DNA of 64,000 nt from Lentibacillus sediminis. GTDB lineage: Bacteria; Bacillota; Bacilli; Bacillales; Amphibacillaceae. A model generated the notes under the pieces. That model was not told the origin of the DNA. It made no database searches and saw only the letters and a list, made by a program, of their open reading frames with translations. The position numbers and the translations under genes are program-made. The stretch covers positions 186,001 to 250,000 of the forward strand of contig NZ_NIXK01000003.1 of assembly GCF_002763455.1 (NCBI RefSeq), written 5' to 3'. Below, in pieces: positions 33,175 through 41,660 of this stretch; the stretch's first letter is position 1, and the number at the start of each line of letters is the position of its first letter.

Positions 33175-36120
33175 ATGCGTTTGAAACAGGCACATATTTA
33201 CGGGTTCGGCAAATGGGTGGATGCCACCATTGATTTATCCGGCAATTCCGCTCTCGTGCTGTACGGGGAAAATGAATCCGGCAAATCCAGTCTGCAGCAG
33301 TTTATTCTGTTTATGCTGTTTAGCATGCCACCGAAACAGCGCGCCTTTTACCAGCCAAAGATGAGCGGGAAAATGGGCGGCAGATTAACAGCAGAAGATG
33401 AACATGCGGGAATGTTTACCATTGAGCGGCTGGACGGAGTGCGTAATGGAGCAGCAATCTGTTATACCCCGGATGGCCAGACACATGAAGAAGATTGGCT
33501 TAAACAGCGGCTCTATGGAATGACCCTGAAAACCTACCAGTCGGTGTTTTCCTTTTCCGCGCTTGATTTACAGGGTCTTGAGAAAATGAATGAGGATGAC
33601 GTCGGTGAAATGCTGCTTGGTATAGGGCTGACAGGGTCTAATAATATTTATCAAATTGAAAAACGGCTGGACAGCCGATTAGGTGAATTGTTCAAGCCCT
33701 ATGGAAAAAAGCCGGTGATCAACCGGCAGCTGGAGCAGCTGGATGGTCAGTTGAAACACCTCCAGGAGGTTAAAGCCAGCCTGGGAGCATACTCGGAAAG
33801 GCAGGAACGAGCAGAAGATATCTCAGCGGAAATAGAAAAGGAACGAGCCATATTGGATACAAGCAAAAAAGAGCTGGCCGATCTTGGCAAAAAACTGCAG
33901 GCCCTGCCACTTGTATTAGAGTATCAACGGCAAAAAGAACATAGTGAAACCTTTCCGGCACATCTTCCATTCCCAGAGAATGGACTGGAACGGCTGGAAA
34001 AGTTGAAAGAAAGCGTGCTGCCGCTGAAAAGTGAACAGGGAGTTATCGAGGACAATCTTAGAGATCATCAGGCAAAAGCGGCTGAGTTGGCGCTGGAAAT
34101 GACTTCCCACAGTGTCTATGAACAGGCGCAGGAACTCATGAAGCAGAAAGAGCCATACCTGGAAACTAAAAAAGAGCTGGAAAAAACGCAAAAGTCGCTT
34201 CAGGAGCTGAAGACTTTGATCAACGCAGAGCTTCAGCAGCTGAACGTGGGTCTAAGTGCACAGGATCTATCCAAGCTTGAGCTTCCATTTCATTTAGAAA
34301 AAGCATGGAACGAGCTGAAAAACGCCTCCGTCCAATTGGAGATGGATGAAGAGCAGCTCCAACAGGAAGGAAATCAGGCGAAACAGCAGCACAATTACCT
34401 GCTTAACCAGCTGCAAGAGGCAGAAGATGAGGTGCTGCCGGAAAACAATGTAAATGAACTTCAGCAGAAAGTCAATGAACACCGTGAACAGCATCTTCTC
34501 CACAAGCTGAAGCAGGAATCCGGCCAAAAGCAGACGGAATGGAAGCAAACCAAAGCTGACAAAGGCAGAAAGCACCAGCAAATACTGATTGCCAGCATGA
34601 TACTGGCAGTGCTTGCCGGTGCCATTGGAATGACGGCGGACTATACTCAAGTTCTTTGGATTGCGGTTCTGCTCTCAGCAGCCGGAGTGGCTCAGTGGAT
34701 CTGGGGCCAGCGGGATATAAGAGAGATGGAACGATACCTATTTCAAAGACCGGAGACCTCCGTGAAAAAAGAAATCACAGAGGAAGAAAAGAATGAAGCA
34801 GAACAGCTTTTGGAGAGACATGAAAAGAAGAAGAGAGAAGCAGCTTCATTGGAAGAGCAGATGAAAACTGCCGAACTGGACTGGATACAATTGACGGAAA
34901 AAAGGAATGGAGTGAAAGAGAAGACAGCACGGCTCAATTCCCGGATTTCCAAGCAATATGAGACCTATCCATTTTTGCGACAAGTGGAAATCGAATACTG
35001 GCCGGAATTCTTTTTTGCGCTCAAACAGCTTATCAGTAAGGAGAGGGAGCGGCAGCAACAGGAAACGATTTTGCAATCTCTCCGGCAGGCAATGGAAACA
35101 CCGGCAGATGCGATAAACAAGTTTGCGCAGGGGATGAATTGGGAAATAACCAAGCAAACGATGAGCAGCCAATATGCGGTGCTGAAGGATTTTCTCGCCG
35201 AACAAGAAGAACTTAGGAGGAAGCGGGAACAATATCTGCAACTCGTCCGTGAAGGCAGGGAAAAGGTTGGGGAATTGACAAAGAAAATTGATACTTATGA
35301 AAAGGAATTCGATGCCCTCTTTGCCATAGCTGAAACAAAAACAGAGGAAGCGTATTACCGCAGAGCGGACGAGCTTAATGAAAAGAAACAAGTTCAGGAG
35401 CGGCTGCAGGAGCTTAAGAAGCAGCTTTCCGCAATATTTCCCCAAGCGGATTGGCAGGCATTTATAGAGCAGCAGCCGAATCAAGCCGAACTGGAAACAG
35501 CCCGGGAAGCAGTACAGGAAAAAATCAGGATGACAGAGGAAAGGCTGGAAGAATTACGCCAGCAGCAGGCGGATCTTCATGCAGACCTTCGTGCCATGGA
35601 GTCATCCGAAACCCACTCAGTAGCAATGCACCGTTTTGATATGGAAACAGAGCAATTAAACAAACTAACAGAGGAGTGGGCCATCGTTAAAACCGCCAGA
35701 GAAATGCTTGCGGAAACAAAACGGAATTACCGTGACAAGTATTTAAACAAAGTGATGGAAAAAACCTCAGGTCATTTCCGTCATTTAACCGGCAATCTAT
35801 ATGAAACTGTCTTCGCGCCATCTGGCAAAGAAGGGTTTCAGGCGGAATCGGCGGAAGGCCTGCGCTACAATGTGCAGCAACTATCCAAAGGTACAATGGA
35901 TCAGCTGTATGTTGCACTGAGACTGGCAGTCAGTGAAATCATGAGTGAAAAACACCGAATGCCGTTCATGATGGATGATGCGTTTGTCCATTTTGATGCT
36001 GCGAGAACGAAGCGAATGATGCAGATAATCGAGGACATTTCCAGCCGCCAGCAGGTAATTATTTTCACGTCCCGACAGGAAGTGGCAGCGGCCGCACACG
36101 ATTCTGTTCGCATTCAGTGA
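33175..36120 (+). CDS. yhaN: YhaN, SMC/Rad50-like ATPase with membrane hinge
   Basis: 981-residue ABC-type ATPase. The N-terminal Walker A is GENESGKSS (about 32-40); long coiled coils run at about 190-450 and 520-840; the C-terminal signature 'YNVQQLSKGTMDQLYVALRL' and Walker B 'PFMMDDAFVHFD' complete the head. Between the coils, residues about 466-511 form two adjacent hydrophobic helices instead of a zinc hook, so the tip is probably inserted in the membrane. ATG 33175 has GTGAGGG seven bases upstream; the in-frame ATG at 33169 is too close to that site. It is the partner of YhaO; the GbsR-like gene follows. Confidence 0.9.
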   Translation: MRLKQAHIYGFGKWVDATIDLSGNSALVLYGENESGKSSLQQFILFMLFSMPPKQRAFYQPKMSGKMGGRLTAEDEHAGMFTIERLDGVRNGAAICYTPDGQTHEEDWLKQRLYGMTLKTYQSVFSFSALDLQGLEKMNEDDVGEMLLGIGLTGSNNIYQIEKRLDSRLGELFKPYGKKPVINRQLEQLDGQLKHLQEVKASLGAYSERQERAEDISAEIEKERAILDTSKKELADLGKKLQALPLVLEYQRQKEHSETFPAHLPFPENGLERLEKLKESVLPLKSEQGVIEDNLRDHQAKAAELALEMTSHSVYEQAQELMKQKEPYLETKKELEKTQKSLQELKTLINAELQQLNVGLSAQDLSKLELPFHLEKAWNELKNASVQLEMDEEQLQQEGNQAKQQHNYLLNQLQEAEDEVLPENNVNELQQKVNEHREQHLLHKLKQESGQKQTEWKQTKADKGRKHQQILIASMILAVLAGAIGMTADYTQVLWIAVLLSAAGVAQWIWGQRDIREMERYLFQRPETSVKKEITEEEKNEAEQLLERHEKKKREAASLEEQMKTAELDWIQLTEKRNGVKEKTARLNSRISKQYETYPFLRQVEIEYWPEFFFALKQLISKERERQQQETILQSLRQAMETPADAINKFAQGMNWEITKQTMSSQYAVLKDFLAEQEELRRKREQYLQLVREGREKVGELTKKIDTYEKEFDALFAIAETKTEEAYYRRADELNEKKQVQERLQELKKQLSAIFPQADWQAFIEQQPNQAELETAREAVQEKIRMTEERLEELRQQQADLHADLRAMESSETHSVAMHRFDMETEQLNKLTEEWAIVKTAREMLAETKRNYRDKYLNKVMEKTSGHFRHLTGNLYETVFAPSGKEGFQAESAEGLRYNVQQLSKGTMDQLYVALRLAVSEIMSEKHRMPFMMDDAFVHFDAARTKRMMQIIEDISSRQQVIIFTSRQEVAAAAHDSVRIQ

Positions 36121-36171
36121 CAAATAATGATAAAATTATTTTCAGATTACATCCAGATGGAGGGACATCCA

Positions 36172-36720
36172 TTGTCTGAGGAAAAGGAAGCAAAAAACTG
36201 GGAGAAGCATGATGAAACAATCGAAAAATTTATTCAGGTTATCGCAAAAAATATGAATCTGTATGGAATTACTCCTTCTGTCGGGCGGCTGTACGGTGTT
36301 CTCTATTTCGCTGATCAGCCGATGACACTGGATGATATGCGAGAGGCGCTGGAAATGAGCAAAACGAGCATGTCAACAGGGGTGCGGTCCCTGTCTGATA
36401 TGAAAATGGTGGAATCCACGTTTAAAAGAGGCATCCGCAAAGACCTCTACCGGTCAGAGGAAGACTGGTATAAATCCTTCACCTCATTGTTTGGGAACCG
36501 TTGGCGCCAGCATACAGAGACAAATATTGAAGAAGCCGAAGAAGCGATTGCCGAGCTGGAAGAGGTTCTAAAGAGTACAGAAGACAACGAATTGAGAGAG
36601 AAAATCCAGATGGACATCGACCGGCTTGCCTATGCAAAAAATTATTATAAATGGCTGATGAAATTTATCAGTGTGGTAGAATCCGGAGAAATTTTCGATG
36701 TGATACCTAAGAATAAATAA
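36172..36720 (+). CDS. GbsR-family transcription regulator
   Basis: 182-residue MarR-like winged-helix repressor of the GbsR group: 'NMNLYGITPSVGRLYGVLYF', DDMREALEMSKTSMSTGVRSL and 'KRGIRKDLYRSEEDWYKSF' (the aromatic residues near here sense choline in GbsR). TTG 36172 is preferred, with GGAGGG seven bases upstream and a start of normal family length; the ATG at 36127 lies just after yhaN with no site. No betaine synthesis gene is adjacent, so the target is unclear; a second family member sits at 40742. Confidence 0.85.
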   Translation: MSEEKEAKNWEKHDETIEKFIQVIAKNMNLYGITPSVGRLYGVLYFADQPMTLDDMREALEMSKTSMSTGVRSLSDMKMVESTFKRGIRKDLYRSEEDWYKSFTSLFGNRWRQHTETNIEEAEEAIAELEEVLKSTEDNELREKIQMDIDRLAYAKNYYKWLMKFISVVESGEIFDVIPKNK

Positions 36721-36842
36721 AGACAGAAACAGGGATTGGCATAAACAGAGCTGGGGATGATTTAAGGGCCCGGACTCGATTTGTCAATCCTTTTTGGCAG
36801 AGCTGAAAATAGTTCTGTCTGATACAGGGGGAGGAAGCTCAC

Positions 36843-37790
36843 ATGAAAAAAGGCATTGGATATGCCCAAGTCGGGGATACGATTGACTCATTTATGCTGA
36901 TCAAGGAAGCTACAAAAGGAACCACGAGCAATGGCAAGCCGTTTTTAACGCTTATTTTGCGTGATGCAACAGGGGAAATAGAGGCAAAGCTGTGGGATGC
37001 TACGAAAGAAGATGAAACTATTTTTATACCAGAACAAATTGTCAAGCTGACCGGTGAAATTAACCAATTCCGCGGGAAAGCTCAATTGAAAATTATCTCG
37101 GTGAGGCCCGCGCAGGCAACAGATGGAGTATATGTTTCCGACTTTGTGGAGAAAGCCCCAGTGGAGAAGGAAGTGCTGGCTGAAAAGCTTCGGGAAATTA
37201 TTTTCGAAATGGAAAATCCGGTGATCCAGCGCATCGTCCGGGCATTTATCAAAAAATATCAGGCAACACTGCTGACCTATCCAGCCGCTGCCAAAAATCA
37301 TCATGACTATGTGTCAGGGCTGGCACATCATATTGTGAGTATGCTGGAAATCGCCAAGCAATTGCATGTGTTGTACCCGGAACTGAACAAAGATTTGCTG
37401 TATGCCGGGATTATTCTCCATGACCTTGGAAAGCTGAAAGAATTATCCGGTGTCGTGACGACCAGCTATACCACGGAAGGCAAGCTGCTTGGCCACATTC
37501 CGATGATGGTGGAAGAAATCGGGATTATGGCTAAAGAACTGCAAATTGAAGGAGAAGAAGTGCTGATTCTTCAGCATATGGTGTTAAGCCATCATGGTAA
37601 GGCGGAGTGGGGCAGTCCAAAACCACCGCTGGTAAGAGAGGCGGAAATTCTTCACTTGATCGATTTGCTTGATGCCAAAATGAATATGATGGACCGGGCA
37701 CTGGAGAAAGTGAAGCCTGGTGAGTTTACGGATCGCTTGTTTGCGCTGGATAACCGCTCGTTTTATAAACCATTATTTGAAGGGAGATAA
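36843..37790 (+). CDS. yhaM: 3'-5' exoribonuclease YhaM
   Basis: 315-residue nuclease with an N-terminal OB-fold (about 10-95, '[20 protein letters not shown]') and an HD domain ([12 protein letters not shown], then [13 protein letters not shown], His-Asp metal ligands). B. subtilis YhaM degrades RNA and single-stranded DNA from the 3' end and takes part in mRNA turnover and DNA replication/repair. AGGGGGAGG precedes the ATG. The 120 bases before it hold an inverted repeat AGACAGAA / TTCTGTCT (36721-36830), of unknown meaning. Confidence 0.93.
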   Translation: MKKGIGYAQVGDTIDSFMLIKEATKGTTSNGKPFLTLILRDATGEIEAKLWDATKEDETIFIPEQIVKLTGEINQFRGKAQLKIISVRPAQATDGVYVSDFVEKAPVEKEVLAEKLREIIFEMENPVIQRIVRAFIKKYQATLLTYPAAAKNHHDYVSGLAHHIVSMLEIAKQLHVLYPELNKDLLYAGIILHDLGKLKELSGVVTTSYTTEGKLLGHIPMMVEEIGIMAKELQIEGEEVLILQHMVLSHHGKAEWGSPKPPLVREAEILHLIDLLDAKMNMMDRALEKVKPGEFTDRLFALDNRSFYKPLFEGR

Positions 37791-37800
37791 AGTGAAACTT

Positions 37801-37830
37801 CATTCAGTGGGAGCTTTCTCCCACTGAATG
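37801..37830. terminator. Hairpin after yhaM
   Basis: CATTCAGTGGGAG / CTCCCACTGAATG, a strong 13-base stem with a small loop. It lacks a good T-run, so it may be a repeat end or a processing signal rather than a terminator. Confidence 0.5.
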
Positions 37831-37854
37831 TTAGTTGATCCAATCGGGCTTTTA

Positions 37855-37923
37855 CAGGCAGTTTATCCCCTCCTAAAATATTCGGCTTGCTTTTACCTTT
37901 AGATGGAGGGGTTTTACTGCCTG
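37855..37923. repeat. Imperfect 19-base inverted repeat upstream of yhaL
   Basis: CAGGCAGTTTATCCCCTCC at 37855-37873 and GGAGGGGTTTTACTGCCTG at 37905-37923 match in 16 of 19 positions when inverted, with a 31-base spacer. Located between the yhaM hairpin and yhaL; possibly a small mobile-element remnant. Confidence 0.6.
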
Positions 37924-38005
37924 TTAATCTGCGATAATCTGGTCATTTTTCCCTTAGCTTGTACATATAATCTGATAGAAAGAATGGACAAGGGGAGGAT
38001 CAAAT

Positions 38006-38200
38006 ATGTTATTGGGGATACCCTTATGGGTCGTGTTAGTTACCCTTCTCATTTTTCTCAGTGGATATATGGCATTCAAAACCATGCAGGAAGAGCGGGA
38101 GCAGGACCAGCAGTTTATTGAACGTGAGGGGAAAGTATATATCGACCGAATGAAAGAAGAAAAACAGATACGGGAACAAAGAAGGCAGCGGTCTAATTAA
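38006..38200 (+). CDS. yhaL: Sporulation protein YhaL
   Basis: 64-residue protein with one N-terminal membrane helix (about 3-24, 'PLWVVLVTLLIFLSGYMAF') followed by a charged helix (EEREQDQQFIEREGKVYIDR) ending in Arg/Gln-rich sequence. This is the YhaL layout; B. subtilis yhaL is a sporulation gene and lies in this same neighbourhood. GGGGAGGAT precedes the ATG. Role in the spore not established. Confidence 0.85.
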   Translation: MLLGIPLWVVLVTLLIFLSGYMAFKTMQEEREQDQQFIEREGKVYIDRMKEEKQIREQRRQRSN

Positions 38201-38234
38201 TGGCTGTTTCTTAACCTTTTTGTTAATCCGAGAC

Positions 38235-38350
38235 CGCAACCAGTATACACTTCGCTTTCCGCGGGTGGCTGGTGAGCCTCCTCGAGCTGAGCACTAAGGG
38301 GTCTCACCGAAGCCATTCCTCCCGCAGGAGTCTGCGTGTATACTGGTTGC
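38235..38350. repeat. Palindromic element with variant arms AACCAGTATACAC/GTGTATACTGGTT
   Basis: The 13-base outer arms at 38238-38250 and 38336-38348 pair perfectly but differ from the GAAATACCCC arms of other copies, while the core (ctttccgcgggtggctggtg ... cctcccgcaggagtct) is almost identical to the element at 473-589. It fills most of the gap between yhaL and prsA. Confidence 0.9.
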
Positions 38351-38430
38351 TCTGTGCATTTATCTTGAAAAGCAACAATCTCTTAGAAATAACAGCATTC
38401 TTAATTCATTCATGCATTACAAGCAATAAA

Positions 38431-38462
38431 AAAGGCTAATACAATTGATGTATTAGCCTTTT
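38431..38462 (-). terminator. Terminator after prsA
   Basis: Stem AAAGGCTAATACA / TGTATTAGCCTTT next to the prsA stop; T-run on the minus strand. Confidence 0.8.
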
Positions 38463-38469
38463 GTCTGCT

Positions 38470-39498
38470 TTATTCCTGTGATTCTGTTTCTGATTCACCT
38501 TTCGCACTTCCGCTGTCTTCTTCGGAGCCGCTATCGCCGGATTCGCCTTCTGAATTACCGCTGCCTTCTCCAGAACCGCTGTTTCCGCCCTCACCTTGCG
38601 AGCCTCCGCTTCCTGGCTGTGTTGGCGCTGGTGCTGGAGCAAACAGGTCTTCATACTGTTCAATCTGCACATCGACTTCAGCGTCTTGAATCAATTGTGT
38701 GATTTTTTGCTGTGCCTGCATTGGATCTACTTGCTGTGCAGCCAGCTGACGGCGGATTTGGTCTTTCATTTCCTCATAGGAGCCAAGTTCTTCTTCGGTT
38801 TCACGCTTGTCCGTTACTTTTATAATGTGAAAACCGTGCTGCGATTGAACCGGGTCACTGACCTCGCCCACATCGAGTGAATAGGCGGCATTTTCAAATG
38901 ACGACACCATATCACCAGCAGAAAAATAACCAAGTTCCCCGCCATTTTGTGCCGATCCGTCCGTGGAGTATTCAGCAGCCAATTCAGCAAAGTCTGCTCC
39001 GTCTTCCAGCTGGGATTTCACTTCATTCGCTGTTTCTTCATCAGAAACGAGAATATGCGAAGCTTGGATTTCTGTTTGCATCCGGTCATAACGCTGCTGG
39101 ATGTCCTCTTCCGGAACCTCTATATCCTCTGTCACTGCCTTTTCCTGAAGAAGACTGGAGCGCAGAACTTCTTTATATTGCTCTTCAGCATTATCACCAG
39201 TAAAGCCTGCTTGTTCAAGCGCGGCCTGGAAATTATCGCCTAGTTGATCTTTAGACCGCTGCAGTTCTGCCTCTACCTCTTCGTCTGAGACTTCATAGTT
39301 GGCTGCAAGGACTTTATCTGCCACCAATTGAGTCAGGACTTGCGGTGCAACCTGGCTGTCTTTTAACGCCTCATAGAATTCTTCTTTTGTTACATTTTCG
39401 GCGCTGGTTTCCACAACTACTTCCCCGTCGCCGGAATTGCATGCAGCTAAACCAAAAACACTGGCACTGAGTGTGACAGCAATTGCTAGCTTTTTCAT
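38470..39498 (-). CDS. prsA: Foldase lipoprotein PrsA
   Basis: 342-residue extracytoplasmic peptidyl-prolyl isomerase/chaperone that folds secreted proteins and penicillin-binding proteins. Lipobox FGLAAC with Cys20; the parvulin domain at about 145-230 (QASHILV, 'FAELAAEYSTDGSAQNGGEL', HGFHIIKV). The C-terminal 50 residues are a Ser/Gly/Glu low-complexity tail (from about 290) that exceeds ordinary PrsA and fits a halophile surface protein. The start has a good AGGAGTG site. Position beside yhaL agrees with B. subtilis. Confidence 0.93.
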   Translation of the reverse strand: MKKLAIAVTLSASVFGLAACNSGDGEVVVETSAENVTKEEFYEALKDSQVAPQVLTQLVADKVLAANYEVSDEEVEAELQRSKDQLGDNFQAALEQAGFTGDNAEEQYKEVLRSSLLQEKAVTEDIEVPEEDIQQRYDRMQTEIQASHILVSDEETANEVKSQLEDGADFAELAAEYSTDGSAQNGGELGYFSAGDMVSSFENAAYSLDVGEVSDPVQSQHGFHIIKVTDKRETEEELGSYEEMKDQIRRQLAAQQVDPMQAQQKITQLIQDAEVDVQIEQYEDLFAPAPAPTQPGSGGSQGEGGNSGSGEGSGNSEGESGDSGSEEDSGSAKGESETESQE

Positions 39499-39646
39499 TT
39501 ATAACACTCCTAATCTTTATGTACTTCTAGTTTGCACATTGATAAATATACCATACAATTGGTATAAAAAAAATAGTCTATGCAGAAAACCGTAAAAATA
39601 CCATCGATTTACCTATAAATCGCCACATTTGGGAGAGCGAGTGTGT

Positions 39647-39677
39647 AAAAAAAGACCCGGATTTAATCATCCGAGTC
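39647..39677 (-). terminator. Terminator after DUF3267 gene
   Basis: Stem GACTCGGAT / ATCCGGGTC overlapping the stop region, followed on the minus strand by seven T. Confidence 0.75.
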
Positions 39678-40218
39678 AGTTTGCTTTCAATAATATATCC
39701 ACACGGTTATTGTGTGTTTCAATATACGCGTCTTTAGGTGCCCGGCTGACATGACTGACATACAGGAAATCGGAAAAAGTCATGCCAATATGAATGGCTG
39801 TCAGCATGATAAGATAAAAATTATAGTCGGGCGAAAGGTAACTCATCGATATTCCCGGCAATGTCAGCAGGAACGTTGGAGCGAGTGCCGTCGTCAGTGA
39901 TGCTTTTTTGGTCAGATGACTTTTTGTATAATAGTGAAAGACAGGCAGCATTTTCGTTTTCGGTTTATAATAAATCTTTATGCTCTTTTTCATTAGAATC
40001 AATGGTAAAATATGCATAGTGGCATGAACTGCCGGCAGGAGCAGAACAGCTGCAAGAAAAGGGACAAACCCAGCTTCATTTACCTGTCTCAATTCATGCA
40101 TAACGGAAGCAGGTACATACAGGGCAATAAACGCTGTGACACTGATCAAAAATGACACCATATATAATCGGTGCTGACCGAACTCTTTGGTTAAATGAAC
40201 GGATTTCCAGCAATTCAT
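39676..40218 (-). CDS. DUF3267 membrane protein
   Basis: 180-residue protein with four predicted membrane segments. 'AVHATMHILPLILMKKSIKI' carries two histidines where DUF3267 proteins often have a zincin-like HExxH motif, so metallopeptidase activity is questionable here. Start 40218 is fixed by CAGGAGGGATC; the frame extends to 40248 without support. It sits between prsA and yhaI, in the place of the B. subtilis yhaJ/K genes. Function unknown. Confidence 0.7.
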   Translation of the reverse strand: MNCWKSVHLTKEFGQHRLYMVSFLISVTAFIALYVPASVMHELRQVNEAGFVPFLAAVLLLPAVHATMHILPLILMKKSIKIYYKPKTKMLPVFHYYTKSHLTKKASLTTALAPTFLLTLPGISMSYLSPDYNFYLIMLTAIHIGMTFSDFLYVSHVSRAPKDAYIETHNNRVDILLKAN

Positions 40219-40360
40219 TGTGGATCCCTCCTGTCTTGAAATTTCCATTGGAATGACTATCTGCCTCAGAGAATCATAGTACGTTTCAGGGTAAAAATCA
40301 ATAGGTTTTTTGTAAAATATATATAAACTTTATGAGACTGCTCAGGGAAGGGGGATCGAG

Positions 40361-40717
40361 ATGAAGAAACCGCCTGTAAATAGTGCTGATATGACAGCTT
40401 TTCATGTGCAATTATTGATGAAACGGATTGATATGAATGATTATCCACTGACGAAGTTAACTATTGAACATGAGTTATCCTGGGAAGAGTATGAAGGATT
40501 TTTTCAACTGCTGGAGAGACTGGATGAAACCTATCAAGTGCAAAAAGAAGAAGGGCTGCTGGATTTCACTTCGCTGCTCATCCATTTTGCCGGCATGCTG
40601 AATGAGAAGCTCGATCCCCATGTGACAATCACTGCACTGAAGACAGAAGGATATTTCCCTGAACTTATGGGGGAATTTATTAGGATTATCCAGCGGGAGG
40701 AAAAGAAACGGAGCTGA
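40361..40717 (+). CDS. yhaI: YhaI, DUF1878 protein
   Basis: 118-residue cytosolic helical protein. 'LLMKRIDMNDYPLTKLTIEH', 'LLDFTSLLIHFAGMLNEKLD' and 'TALKTEGYFPELMGEFIRII' follow the B. subtilis YhaI pattern as I recall it. No function is known. It has a GGGAAGGGGG-type site before the ATG. It faces the GbsR-like gene in convergent orientation with only 24 bases between. Confidence 0.8.
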   Translation: MKKPPVNSADMTAFHVQLLMKRIDMNDYPLTKLTIEHELSWEEYEGFFQLLERLDETYQVQKEEGLLDFTSLLIHFAGMLNEKLDPHVTITALKTEGYFPELMGEFIRIIQREEKKRS

Positions 40718-40741
40718 GCGCAATGATGCGTCAGCTCCTGT

Positions 40742-41218
40742 TTATTGAGGTTTGATCTTTCGGAAAAGCGTTTCGACATCCTGATGGAATTCAATGATTG
40801 CGGAAAGTTTTTCTTCTTTTGTACCTTCTTCATCTGGGAAACGAACGCCTTCTGCATGGGCTTGTTCGAGAATGGTTTCCAAATTGTCTTTCTGATAATT
40901 CGCTGCCTCAATCCATTTATTAATATAGGAAGTCATAAACGACTTGAAAAGTTGCGTGTTTGCCTGGTACAAATCTTTGCGGACGCCTTTTTTCCAGACT
41001 TGGGAAACAAGGTTTAAATCAGCAAGGTTACGGATGCTGTTGCTCATCGAGGTCTTGCTTTTGCCTAGTGCTTCGGCCATTTCATCAAGCGTAAGCGCTT
41101 CATCAGCCAAGTATAAATAAGAAAATACCCGCGCCTCCATAGGACTCAGGTCAAACATTTCGATGGTTTTTGCAAATTCAATCATAACCTTTTCTGTCAG
41201 CTGCTTCACTTCTGTCAT
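40742..41218 (-). CDS. GbsR/OpcR-like repressor, divergent from opuA
   Basis: 158-residue MarR-like winged-helix protein of the GbsR family ('LSPMEARVFSYLYLADEALT', 'LGKSKTSMSNSIRNLADLNL', KGVRKDLYQ). In B. subtilis, GbsR senses choline and represses betaine synthesis and uptake genes, and OpcR represses choline importers. Here the gene is divergent from opuAA-AB-AC, and a 9-base-arm palindrome lies between, so control of opuA is the natural inference. GGGGGC lies ten bases before the ATG; a TACAAT -10 is at 41289-41294 on the minus strand. Confidence 0.85.
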   Translation of the reverse strand: MTEVKQLTEKVMIEFAKTIEMFDLSPMEARVFSYLYLADEALTLDEMAEALGKSKTSMSNSIRNLADLNLVSQVWKKGVRKDLYQANTQLFKSFMTSYINKWIEAANYQKDNLETILEQAHAEGVRFPDEEGTKEEKLSAIIEFHQDVETLFRKIKPQ

Positions 41219-41343
41219 AGCTGTGTATGCCCCCTAAATCGCTATTACTTAAAGGTTACACTAGACTCCAAAATTATCAAAATCGGATATTGTACCGTAT
41301 TTCAAAGCAAAAAGGAGATAAACAACGTAATAGCTTAATAAAC

Positions 41344-41367
41344 TACGTACAGAATAAACTGTACGTA
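41344..41367. promoter_or_regulatory. Candidate operator for GbsR/OpcR-like repressor
   Basis: Perfect inverted repeat TACGTACAG / CTGTACGTA with a six-base spacer (AATAAA). It lies 32 bases upstream of the opuA -35 element and between the divergent genes; further GTAC and ACGTAA words flank it. Binding by the neighbouring regulator is inferred from position. Confidence 0.55.
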
Positions 41368-41398
41368 AAAAATGTACAAAATTGACGTTGTTTAAAGT

Positions 41399-41428
41399 TT
41401 GTAATGAAAATGCAATATGGTTTATAGT
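41399..41428 (+). promoter_or_regulatory. Probable promoter of opuA operon
   Basis: TTGTAA (41399-41404), an 18-base spacer, TATAGT (41423-41428). An alternative -35 TTGACG is at 41382-41387 with a poor -10. The transcript leader would be about 225 bases long, with no recognised riboswitch. Confidence 0.5.
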
Positions 41429-41660
41429 GTTAAGGTAGGTAAATGAGGGAGCGGCGAAGAAATGAACGAAAGAGGTTTCATTTGTTTTTGCGTGCAGTAT
41501 TTCTGATGCAAAGGTCATAGGCACATTTCTGCATTCCTGGTAGATAAATAAAATATATACTTTATTATCTTCATAAGTACAATGGAGACCTGCCGCGAAA
41601 TAAGCTTGGCGGGTAAGCCGGGTTTTAAATTTTAAAATACGAATACGAGGTGAAAAAAAC

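Noticed and set aside
41429-41660. Riboswitch in the opuA leader
   Set aside because: The long leader shows no recognised motif and no terminator hairpin; only promoter and operator-like elements upstream are supported.
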